Source of the DNA: Acidimicrobiaceae bacterium
Lineage (GTDB): Bacteria; Actinomycetota; Acidimicrobiia; Acidimicrobiales; Palsa-688
DNA: 37,377 nt
Reading direction: 5' to 3'
Assembly (NCBI GenBank): GCA_003158835.1
Contig: PMLI01000351.1
Span: 1 to 37,377, forward strand
The notes beneath the pieces are model-generated. The model saw nothing but the letters and a program-made list of their open reading frames with translations. It did no database searches and was not told the origin of the DNA. Numbering within the stretch: the stretch's first letter is position 1; each line of letters starts with the position of its first letter. The position numbers and the translations under genes are program-made. This document shows positions 12,777-19,399 of the stretch, one piece after another.

Positions 12777-14071
12777 CAGGCGTAGGCGACGACCTGGTTG
12801 GTCACCACCGGCAGGATGATGGACGTGCCGTCGTGGTAGCCCTTGTAGTTCACCTTGGCCGCCAGCAGGTTGTTCTCGTAGCCGAAGGGGAACTCGGCGT
12901 ATCGGGCGTCGGTGACCGGGAGGTCCACGGCGTACTTCACGCCGTTGCCGATGGTGGACCCCTCGACCAGGATCCGCTGCACGGAGGACGTCATGGCCAG
13001 CATCTTGGCCCGCTCCGTCTCCGCCTGGAAGTCGATGTCGAGCGTGCCCTCGACCATGAACGGCTCGGGCGCCACGATGTCCTGGGCGGGCTGGACCTGG
13101 GCCAGGGTGAGGCGGTGCTTGGCCTGGTTCGACAGCTTGAGCGTCCACGCCTTGACGTCCTGGTTCGTCGAGCCGGCGATCTTGTAGGTCGTGTGCTGGA
13201 ACGAGAGGTACCGCTGCGTCGGGAAGGACGGCGACCCGATGCTGCCGCTGGCCGCCTCCGACTCGAACAGGAAGTCGACCTCGACCTGGATCAGGTTGTC
13301 GACCGGGCCGGACAGATTCACGGCCTGGACGCAGGACCGCTTGTAGACCTTCACGTCGATGCCCCAGTTGAGGAAGAACGTGTAGGACGGCGGCTGCACC
13401 CCGGTGCCCAGGGAGAACGTGTGGGCGAAGGCGTACTCGACGGACGTGCCCCCGGTGTAGGAGGTCGCGCCCGTGCTGTTGGCCGCGGTGGAGAACCCGA
13501 TGGTCGCCGCGATGCTGGTCGCCGTGTTGGTCCCGGTGTTCCACAGCAGGTTGAGCGTCCCGGCGCTCCGGGTGATTGTGAACTTCTTCGTGGACCGGCT
13601 GTAGGTCACCGTGTAGGTGCCGACGGCCTCGGCCGCGACGATGGCGTCGTAGATCGCCTTGCAGAGCGTCCCGGCCCCGGCCTGGGTCAGGCCGATGGGG
13701 TAGGACGCGCTGGCGATGGTGGCCGTCAGCTGGCTGGCGCCAATGTTGAAGTCCAGCTTGTTGTTGGTGCTGTCGATCAGGACCACGGACGACTCCGCGC
13801 TGGCGACGCCGCCCATCAGGGAGTACATGAACTCGCCGATCATCTGTGGGTCCAGGATGAACTTCACCTTGCCGGTGCCGAGCTTGCGGCCGGCGACGGG
13901 CGCGAAGTCCGCGCGGACGCCGCGTAGGCCGTTGTCCTCGAGGAGGGCGGGGGCGTATTTGATCTCGGGGTCCATCGCCGGGTACCACTTGACCGGCGAT
14001 GCCTCCGCGGTGCCGCGCACGCTTTCGAGCGCGAGCCCGAATTGAAACTGTTGTTTTCCGTAGAGAGACAT
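12776..14071 (-). CDS. Major tail tube protein, 431 aa
   Basis: The N-terminus (GLALESVRGTAEASPVKWYPAM) matches the Phage_tube_2-type family, in which the mature tube subunit begins with FGxExxxGTA and a trade-off of beta strands. The middle (about 125-215) is a Thr/Ala-rich insertion that looks like an Ig-like or surface-exposed decorated domain. Hexamers of this protein would build the tail tube. It is longer than simple tube proteins of about 200-350 residues, probably because of that insertion. It sits between connector genes and the chaperone/tape measure genes, as expected. Confidence 0.83.
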   Translation of the reverse strand: MSLYGKQQFQFGLALESVRGTAEASPVKWYPAMDPEIKYAPALLEDNGLRGVRADFAPVAGRKLGTGKVKFILDPQMIGEFMYSLMGGVASAESSVVLIDSTNNKLDFNIGASQLTATIASASYPIGLTQAGAGTLCKAIYDAIVAAEAVGTYTVTYSRSTKKFTITRSAGTLNLLWNTGTNTATSIAATIGFSTAANSTGATSYTGGTSVEYAFAHTFSLGTGVQPPSYTFFLNWGIDVKVYKRSCVQAVNLSGPVDNLIQVEVDFLFESEAASGSIGSPSFPTQRYLSFQHTTYKIAGSTNQDVKAWTLKLSNQAKHRLTLAQVQPAQDIVAPEPFMVEGTLDIDFQAETERAKMLAMTSSVQRILVEGSTIGNGVKYAVDLPVTDARYAEFPFGYENNLLAAKVNYKGYHDGTSIILPVVTNQVVAYA

Positions 14072-14073
14072 GG

Positions 14074-14304
14074 TTATTCAACCTCCTGGGCTGGCTTAAA
14101 ACACGGACTGCCTAAAAGCTTCGCGATGACGACGGGGTCGGTGATGCTGGCGCCAGCGAGGAACCGCCCGGCGCCGGGGATCACGCATTCCTGGACGCAG
14201 ATCAGCTCGAGCGCGGACTCGTCCCGCGCGGCCGAGAGGCCGAGCCCTTTGTCGGCGAAGTCGCCGGGTCGCACCATCTTGTCTTTGACCTTCTTCTGGC
14301 TCAC
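14074..14304 (-). CDS. Small structural-module protein, 76 aa
   Basis: The GTG at 14304 overlaps the upstream stop (GTGA at 14301-14304). The N-terminus is basic (SQKKVKDKM). The rest (ELICVQECVIPGAGRFLAGA, then DPVVIAKLLGSPCF) resembles short phage head-tail proteins in which a strand of the form xGxxFxxGxxxxD is followed by a helix, the DUF7210-like pattern. The function is unknown. It is tightly packed between the tail terminator candidate and the tail tube gene. Confidence 0.6.
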   Translation of the reverse strand: MSQKKVKDKMVRPGDFADKGLGLSAARDESALELICVQECVIPGAGRFLAGASITDPVVIAKLLGSPCFKPAQEVE

Positions 14305-14753
14305 GGGCTCACCCCTTCGCTGACGTATTGGAACTCGACGGTGATCGCGCACACGCCGAGGTCGTCGGTGTCGCCGTCGCTGGTCACCACGCGCTTGACC
14401 TCGGTCCACTTGACGTGGTCGCCCTGCAGGCGGTCCTGCTCGAGGGCCTTGGTGATGTCCTCGACGAACTTCTCCACCTCGTCCATCGTGCCCGTGACGC
14501 CGGTGGCGCTCTTGACGTAGCCGAGCAGGACGACCTCGAGCCGTCCGATGAACTGGTTCCCGGTCAGGTTGCTCCGGTCCTCCATCGTGCGGGCGATGCA
14601 GATCGCTGGCAGCGCCGACTGGGGCAGCGCGTCGATCTCGTAGACCCCGCGCTTCACGGACCCGACGGTGAAGTTGTAGCCGCTCCCGGTGGCGATCTGG
14701 GCCAGGACGGTGTCCCGCAAATAGGCCAGGAGGGTGGCGCGCTTACTCGCCAT
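14301..14753 (-). CDS. Tail terminator-like protein, 150 aa
   Basis: The protein starts with a helix (RATLLAYLRDTVLAQI), then has strands and a central ALPAICIARTMEDRS, ending in a strand-rich VCAITVEFQYVSE. This alpha/beta order and length match minor tail/tail terminator proteins (lambda gpU-like or DUF3168-like fold). The gene lies after the HK97 gp10-like gene and before the tube gene, where terminators usually sit. ATG at 14753; it overlaps the upstream gene by 11 nt. Confidence 0.65.
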   Translation of the reverse strand: MASKRATLLAYLRDTVLAQIATGSGYNFTVGSVKRGVYEIDALPQSALPAICIARTMEDRSNLTGNQFIGRLEVVLLGYVKSATGVTGTMDEVEKFVEDITKALEQDRLQGDHVKWTEVKRVVTSDGDTDDLGVCAITVEFQYVSEGVSP

Positions 14754-15312
14754 GCCACGCCCCGGAGACGGCGCGTTCCAGGACGTCCCCGATGGTCTTC
14801 TCCAGCCGCGGCAGGTTCTCGGCCACGCCGGGCCCCAGGAACGGGCGGGGCGGAATGAGGGAGCCGGGGTGGTGGACCACCTGGGCGAAGACGACCGCGC
14901 CCTCGGCCTGGCGCCGGGCCAGCTTGCCGGACTTGGTGCGGCGCACCGTGCCGGAAAAGTTGGGGCTCACGAAGCGGAGGAACCGCCGGCGCTTGGGCCG
15001 GATGTCGTGGGCCGGGGTGCGGCCGCCGAACTCGTGGATGGCCGCGTAGGGGACGTCCGACCCGAAGGTGACGGTGATCTCGGTCGGCTGCTCGGCCAGG
15101 AGGTATCGGATGCTGGTGCGGAGCCGGCCCGTCCGCACCTTCAGGTGGTCCTGGCCGCCGGAGAGGAACTTCTCCTTGATGGTGGTCGTCGCGTCGTTGG
15201 CGAAGTCCTGGGAGGCCTTGGACAGCAGCTCCCGCACGCGGTCCCGCGCCTGCACCAGGTCCTGGCCCGTCTTGGCGAGATTGGCGACGCCGTCGATCTG
15301 CATCTCAAGCAT
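14743..15312 (-). CDS. HK97 gp10-like neck/tail completion protein, 189 aa
   Basis: The signature of the family is visible: an N-terminal helix, KVRTGRLRTSIRY, then VPYAAIHEFGGRT and, near the end, IPPRPFLGPG. By family knowledge this protein completes the head-tail joint. A basic insertion (RPKRRRFLRF, about 114-123) separates the two halves. ATG at 15312; it overlaps the upstream gene by 8 nt and the downstream gene by 11 nt. Confidence 0.82.
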   Translation of the reverse strand: MLEMQIDGVANLAKTGQDLVQARDRVRELLSKASQDFANDATTTIKEKFLSGGQDHLKVRTGRLRTSIRYLLAEQPTEITVTFGSDVPYAAIHEFGGRTPAHDIRPKRRRFLRFVSPNFSGTVRRTKSGKLARRQAEGAVVFAQVVHHPGSLIPPRPFLGPGVAENLPRLEKTIGDVLERAVSGAWHGE

Positions 15313-15919
15313 GGCCGCCCCCGGGCGACAGGACGTCGCGGTAGCGTTCCAGGATCATCTTGGCCTTGGGCGGGATGGCGTCCTGGGAGTAGGTGAGCGT
15401 GCGGTCGTCCAGGGTCTCGGACTGCAGGCCGATCCGGCCGTCCTGGTAGATGCGCTTGTAGTGGTGCTGCACGATCAGCAGCACCGCTTCCTCGAGGTCG
15501 TGGGGCACGGTGGACCCGGCGACGTAGCCCGCGGTGTAGGTCACCTTGACGTTGGCCCTCCCCTTGGTGAAGGACCCGCCGTTGTTCCAGAGCTCGAGGA
15601 TCCCGGCCGCGCCGTCCGTGATGAGGTCCGCCGCGCTGTCCACCAAAGTGTCCGCGCCGAAGGTGCGGAGCCCGTCTATGTAGACCGAGGCGACCGCCGT
15701 GACGGGGCGGTGGTTCAAGATGAGTTGACGGTCCCCGTCGCCGTCGTAGTACTCGGTGCGCTGCGTGGAGACGAGTTGCCGCCCGGCGTACTTGGAGGCC
15801 AAGGCGGAGGCCCGGTTGATGAGGTCGGCCAGGACGGTGTCCTCGCTGGACCCGGCGATCTTCAGGACCGTGCGCGCGTCGGCGACGGCCACCAGGGCGA
15901 CGGCGGTGTCGAGGCTCAT
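15305..15919 (-). CDS. Head-tail connector (adaptor, HK97 gp6-like), 204 aa
   Basis: The N-terminal helices (DTVLADLINRASALASKYAGRQL) and the following YYDGDGDRQLILNHRPV strand are typical of phage gp6-like adaptor proteins. The later VTYTAGY, PHDLEEAVLLIVQHHYKR and C-terminal SPGGGHA region agree. Twelve or so copies would sit under the portal. ATG at 15919 overlaps the previous stop as ATGA. Confidence 0.8.
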   Translation of the reverse strand: MSLDTAVALVAVADARTVLKIAGSSEDTVLADLINRASALASKYAGRQLVSTQRTEYYDGDGDRQLILNHRPVTAVASVYIDGLRTFGADTLVDSAADLITDGAAGILELWNNGGSFTKGRANVKVTYTAGYVAGSTVPHDLEEAVLLIVQHHYKRIYQDGRIGLQSETLDDRTLTYSQDAIPPKAKMILERYRDVLSPGGGHA

Positions 15920-16260
15920 CGGCGGCCCGGCTTCTTGCGGGGCGCGGGTTTAGGTGCGCGCGCGGGGGCGGGGGCGGGCGTGGGCGCGGCCGGGACGGAA
16001 GGCGGCGCCGGCGGGACGACGGGGGCCTCGGGCGAGACGATGGGCGCGTGGGCGGTCTGCGCCGGAGGCGTCGCGGGGGCGATGCTGGAAAGGGGTCCGA
16101 AGGGTTGCCAGTTGGCGGGGAAGTCGCGGAGGACCTGGGACGCTTTCTCGTTGGAAAGGGCCACGACGTCGCCAGCCGCGACCGAGACGGTCTCGCCGGT
16201 GACGTGGTCTGTGGACTTGTAGGGCCTGGGCCCGACGTACTTCAGACTCGTCTTCTGCAT
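15916..16260 (-). CDS. Small head-module protein with Pro/Ala-rich tail, 114 aa
   Basis: The ATG at 16260 was chosen because GGAGG lies about nine bases before it. Two further upstream ATGs in frame lack such a site. Residues 1-60 form a small beta domain (KYVGPRPYKSTDHVTGE, then VAAGDVVALSNEKASQVL), reminiscent of short phage proteins encoded next to capsid genes. Residues about 61-114 are almost only Pro, Ala, Val and Thr, ending in a basic cluster (RKKPGRR). The tail is probably disordered. The function is unknown. Confidence 0.65.
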   Translation of the reverse strand: MQKTSLKYVGPRPYKSTDHVTGETVSVAAGDVVALSNEKASQVLRDFPANWQPFGPLSSIAPATPPAQTAHAPIVSPEAPVVPPAPPSVPAAPTPAPAPARAPKPAPRKKPGRR

Positions 16261-16284
16261 GGTGCTGCCCTCCATCGTTCCGCA

Positions 16285-16312
16285 GGGGGGAGAGGCGAGT
16301 CCCCCTCCCCCC
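16285..16312 (-). other. GC-rich stem-loop downstream of the major capsid gene
   Basis: A perfect 8-bp stem (GGGGGGAG with CTCCCCCC) and a 12-nt loop lie in the 67-nt gap after the capsid gene (16261-16327). There is no T tract, so it is likelier to stabilise the 3' end of the capsid message or reduce read-through than to terminate fully. Confidence 0.5.
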
Positions 16313-16327
16313 AACTGAACGACGGGA

Positions 16328-17647
16328 TCAGCCGATGTTGTAGCCGATGGTGACCGTCGGGTTCGACGCGATGGGGTGCGTCGGCGAGAACGCGACGCGC
16401 TCCTTCGTGATCACCGCGTCCTGGTCGGACTCGGCGTAGAGCTCCCGCAGGACCTGGACGGTCGCGGTCCGGCGTTCGCCGAACACGTAGCCGTTCCGGT
16501 ACACGAGCAGGAGGCTGCCCTTCGTGGTGGTCACGCCGTCGTAGACGCCGGAGGCGTTGAGGCCGCTCCGCGCCCACTCGGAAACGATGACGGGGATACC
16601 GTCCAGGACGCCCAACTGGCCGCGCAGCACCGTGGCCATCGGCCCGAACTTCTCCATCGTTGTCACCGCGTCGAGGTCGACGAGCTTGATGTAGGTGCGC
16701 AGGTCGCAGATCAGCGCCAGGTTCTGGGGCAGCACGCCGTACTTCAGCATGTTGGCCCGGAGGTTGGCGCGGATGTTGGACAGCGTCAGCGTGGCCAGGT
16801 CGTAGGACAAGCTGTTGTTGAGCGCCAGGTAGCGGAGCCCGTTCCACATCCGGTTATGCCCCGCGGCGTTGGTGTCGTCCGAGTCCTGGGATCCGGCGGT
16901 GTCGCCGTTGATGATGGCGTCCTCGCGGCCTTCGGCCAGTGCCATGACCACCTGCTGCTGGAGCCAGGGGAGGATGGGGACGATGGAGTCCTCTTCCTGT
17001 TCCTTGGAGGTCAGCACGCGGGCGCTGTGGCCCTTGGAGGTCAGCGTGATCTTCCCGGAGAGCGTGTTGCCGTCGCCCACGGGCATCTTCGTCTGGCCGG
17101 TGTCCGCCGTTTGCTCGTTGTGCATGTAGGAAACCACGCGGCCGAGCTGGATGGGCGGGGTGTAGACCTGGGTGGGCATCTGGATCATCGGGAACAAGGG
17201 CACGACGGAGCCCTGCACCCGGACCAGCTCCCAGAGCCGACCGGTGAAGTCGGTGGGGATCCACTCGGTGCCGCCGCCGGAGGCGGAGGTGTCGAGCGCC
17301 TTCTTGAAGTCGGCGAACTTGGTGCCGAACTTCCGCCAGGACTTGAGGTGCTGGACGGGCTTGCCCAGGACCTTGGACAGGATGAAGCAGTTGTCGAGGG
17401 CCTTCTTGGCCTCCTCGGGCGCCGACTCCATCACCTCGTCCATCTCGGTGGGCGCGTTGTCCGCGAACAACACCTTGCGGGACTGGGTGACGCGGGGGTC
17501 GCTGGCGAGGACGGACTTGATGGTCTCTTCGACCAAGGTCTTGATGTTCTCTTTGTCCGCGGCGTGCGCGTTCTTCAGCGCGTCGGTCGCGTCCTTGACG
17601 GTCTTGACGAGGCCGTCGAGCTCTTCTTTCGTAGCAACTTCGGACAT
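16328..17647 (-). CDS. Major capsid protein, HK97 fold, 439 aa
   Basis: The ATG at 17647 follows an AAAGAGAG site. Residues 1-60 are a charged coiled coil, the expected scaffolding (delta) domain removed by the protease encoded next upstream. The remainder fits the HK97 capsid family: TEWIPTDFTGRLWELVR, a beta stretch VVPLFPMIQMPT, then AREDAIINGDT-like helix (EGREDAIINGDTAG), DLATLTLSNIRANLRANM, GVLDGIPVIVSEW, and a C-terminal strand with DQDAVITKERVAF. The gene order protease then capsid is conserved in HK97-type phages. Confidence 0.92.
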   Translation of the reverse strand: MSEVATKEELDGLVKTVKDATDALKNAHAADKENIKTLVEETIKSVLASDPRVTQSRKVLFADNAPTEMDEVMESAPEEAKKALDNCFILSKVLGKPVQHLKSWRKFGTKFADFKKALDTSASGGGTEWIPTDFTGRLWELVRVQGSVVPLFPMIQMPTQVYTPPIQLGRVVSYMHNEQTADTGQTKMPVGDGNTLSGKITLTSKGHSARVLTSKEQEEDSIVPILPWLQQQVVMALAEGREDAIINGDTAGSQDSDDTNAAGHNRMWNGLRYLALNNSLSYDLATLTLSNIRANLRANMLKYGVLPQNLALICDLRTYIKLVDLDAVTTMEKFGPMATVLRGQLGVLDGIPVIVSEWARSGLNASGVYDGVTTTKGSLLLVYRNGYVFGERRTATVQVLRELYAESDQDAVITKERVAFSPTHPIASNPTVTIGYNIG

Positions 17648-17682
17648 GGCGTGCTCTCTTTCAGGTCGGTCTGCGCGGGTAA

Positions 17683-18537
17683 CTAGCCCGCGCGGCCCGT
17701 GAGGGCTTTCCCGACCTGGGAAATCGTTTGTTTCAAAATGGCGGTGCGTTGGGGGGCGATGGTGCGGAGGACGTCCGCGTAGCCTTTGACGGCCTCGCTC
17801 AACCGCGCGAAGTCGGCGGCGGCCAGGCCCGGGGTGGAGGCGACCACGGCCTCGTGCAGGGTGTCGATGGCGCTCTTGACCAGGGACAGCTTCTGCTCGT
17901 CCAGCGGCTTGCCCTTCACGATCCGCGCCATGTCGGCCAGCTGCTTGAGCGCCGCGTCGAGGTCGTCGGCCGGGCGGGGCACCGGGCCCGCGTCGGGGAC
18001 CACCAGGTAACGGCCGGCCTCGTCGCCCGCGAGGGGTTGCACCAGATTCTCGCCGAAAGTCTTGACCACCATCTCGGCCACTTCCCGCGACACCAGGGCG
18101 CCCGGGTTGGCCGGGACGGCGACGGCGGAGTACTCGTACAGCTCGGCGTCGGTGAACACGATCCCCTTGCTCTGGCCGTCGGGCAGGGTCTCGGCGACGA
18201 AGTTCTTCGGGATGAAGCCCACGCTGAAAGCGTTGAGGAAGCCGGCCTTGTAGAGGTTGAACACGTCCTTGGCCTGCTGCGTCTCCTCGTGGAACACCGT
18301 CTTGGCCAGGAGCCCGTGCTCGTCCTCGGCGATGGAGACGGCCTTGCCGATGGGGAGGCTGCCGGTGTCGTGGCCCATCAGGACGACGGGGTTCTTCCTG
18401 AAGGCTTCCAGGTTCCAGGCGCCCTTGGCGAAGCGCTCCTGCATCCGGTCCCACTCATGCGTCGAGACGTAGGCCGTCACGGAGCGTTCTTCGGCGTTGA
18501 TCTCCTTGACGTAGCCGAGCCGGGTCTTCTTGGACAT
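17683..18537 (-). CDS. Prohead maturation protease, peptidase family S78, 284 aa
   Basis: The N-terminal 150 residues match HK97-type prohead proteases: ERSVTAYVSTHEWDR, then VVLMGHD with catalytic His56, and KAGFLNAFSVGF with nucleophile Ser105, followed by LYEYSAVAVPANPGA. The C-terminal 130 residues are helical and could act as an internal scaffold segment. It would process the capsid precursor during prohead maturation. ATG at 18537; 3 nt separate it from the upstream gene. Confidence 0.92.
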   Translation of the reverse strand: MSKKTRLGYVKEINAEERSVTAYVSTHEWDRMQERFAKGAWNLEAFRKNPVVLMGHDTGSLPIGKAVSIAEDEHGLLAKTVFHEETQQAKDVFNLYKAGFLNAFSVGFIPKNFVAETLPDGQSKGIVFTDAELYEYSAVAVPANPGALVSREVAEMVVKTFGENLVQPLAGDEAGRYLVVPDAGPVPRPADDLDAALKQLADMARIVKGKPLDEQKLSLVKSAIDTLHEAVVASTPGLAAADFARLSEAVKGYADVLRTIAPQRTAILKQTISQVGKALTGRAG

Positions 18538-18540
18538 GGT

Positions 18541-18777
18541 TCACGCCTCCGTGGTCCGGTGGGCCGCGCAGACCCACTCGCCGTTCTGCCTCACCAGGCC
18601 CACCCGCTGCGCGCACGCGCGGCACATCGTGAGGCCGTTCCCTTCGAGGACCGCCACCACGACCGCGCGGGCCAGCGCCGCGTCCCGGTCGGCCAGCAGG
18701 TCCGGGTGAATCTTCAGCAGCCACCCCAGGATGACCTGGGCCAGGCGATCTCGTCGGCGCACCTTCCCCCCTTCCAC
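18541..18777 (-). CDS. Small CxxC...CxxH zinc-binding-like protein, 78 aa
   Basis: The C-terminus carries CRAC, fourteen residues, then CAAH. The same arrangement (CEAC, fifteen residues, CPAH) ends the 21517-21837 protein, and both have an earlier HPD/HPE helix, so the two look paralogous. The likely role is zinc binding by the four ligands. The start is uncertain: GTG at 18777 is used here, and another GTG nine to twelve bases further in is possible. It lies between the protease and the secreted-protein genes. Confidence 0.65.
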   Translation of the reverse strand: MEGGKVRRRDRLAQVILGWLLKIHPDLLADRDAALARAVVVAVLEGNGLTMCRACAQRVGLVRQNGEWVCAAHRTTEA

Positions 18778-18780
18778 TCC

Positions 18781-18811
18781 CCCCGGCGCCGCGCCTGGCA
18801 GCGCCGAGGGG
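18781..18811 (-). other. GC-rich stem-loop after the secreted-protein gene
   Basis: The 62-nt gap 18778-18839 holds a stem of nine pairs with one bulged base (18781-18789 with 18801-18811) and an 11-nt loop. There is no T tract. It could limit read-through or protect the upstream message. Confidence 0.4.
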
Positions 18812-18839
18812 CCGTACTTGTTGCCCTACGTTAAGTCGT

Positions 18840-19304
18840 TCAGTCGACCGTCGGCAGGCACCAGGCCTTGACGCCGATCCAGCTGGTGTTGGCCGCGCCC
18901 GTGAACAAGATCCGCGCCTTCGTGCCGGGCCCCGTCGAGACGTCCTGCTTGACGAAGGTCTTGCCGTTGACGGTGGCCGTCGCGGTCGAGGTCTGCTGCG
19001 TGAAGGACCCCGCCGTGGTCCAGTTGGTCCCGCCGTCGGGCGAGATCTGGATGGCCGCGTCGAGGGTCGGCGTGCCCGTCGAGGACGCGCTGCCGATGTA
19101 GTACGCGCAGGAGATGGACGTCAGGTCGCCGCCGGAAAGGTCGACGGAGGCCGTGGTGCTGGACACCGCGCCGGTGTAGGTCGTGCTGGTGAGCACGATC
19201 TGGACGGACGGGTGGAGCGGCTTGATGGTCTCGAGGGCGTGCGCCTTGGGGGCCAGGAAGGCCAGGCCCAGGGCCAGGGTGATGCCGGTGAGCAGCTTCT
19301 TCAT
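18840..19304 (-). CDS. Secreted beta-rich protein within the head gene cluster, 154 aa
   Basis: The ATG at 19304 has an AGGAGG site at ideal spacing. Residues 1-23 are a strong Sec signal peptide (MKKLLTGITLALGLAFLAP, then KAHA before LET). The mature part is a Thr/Ser-rich beta sandwich with DAAIQISPDGGTNWTTAG and a closing AANTSWIGVKAWC. Phages often encode a beta-sandwich head decoration protein of similar size near the capsid, and the mature domain resembles that type, but those lack signal peptides. The upstream gap 19305-19399 shows no clear promoter. Confidence 0.7.
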   Translation of the reverse strand: MKKLLTGITLALGLAFLAPKAHALETIKPLHPSVQIVLTSTTYTGAVSSTTASVDLSGGDLTSISCAYYIGSASSTGTPTLDAAIQISPDGGTNWTTAGSFTQQTSTATATVNGKTFVKQDVSTGPGTKARILFTGAANTSWIGVKAWCLPTVD

Positions 19305-19399
19305 TTGATTCCTCCTTGGTCCGCCAAAGGCGGTGAAAATAAAGGCGGCGGTGCGGGTGCTTGCCGAATCGTAGCAGATGAAACGCTTTAATTCATCTC

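Noticed and set aside
10631..12785. Two long plus-strand frames opposite the tape measure gene
   Set aside because: Shadow frames of a GC-rich gene. They have no ribosome binding site, the composition is skewed, and they run through the well-supported tape measure and its neighbours.
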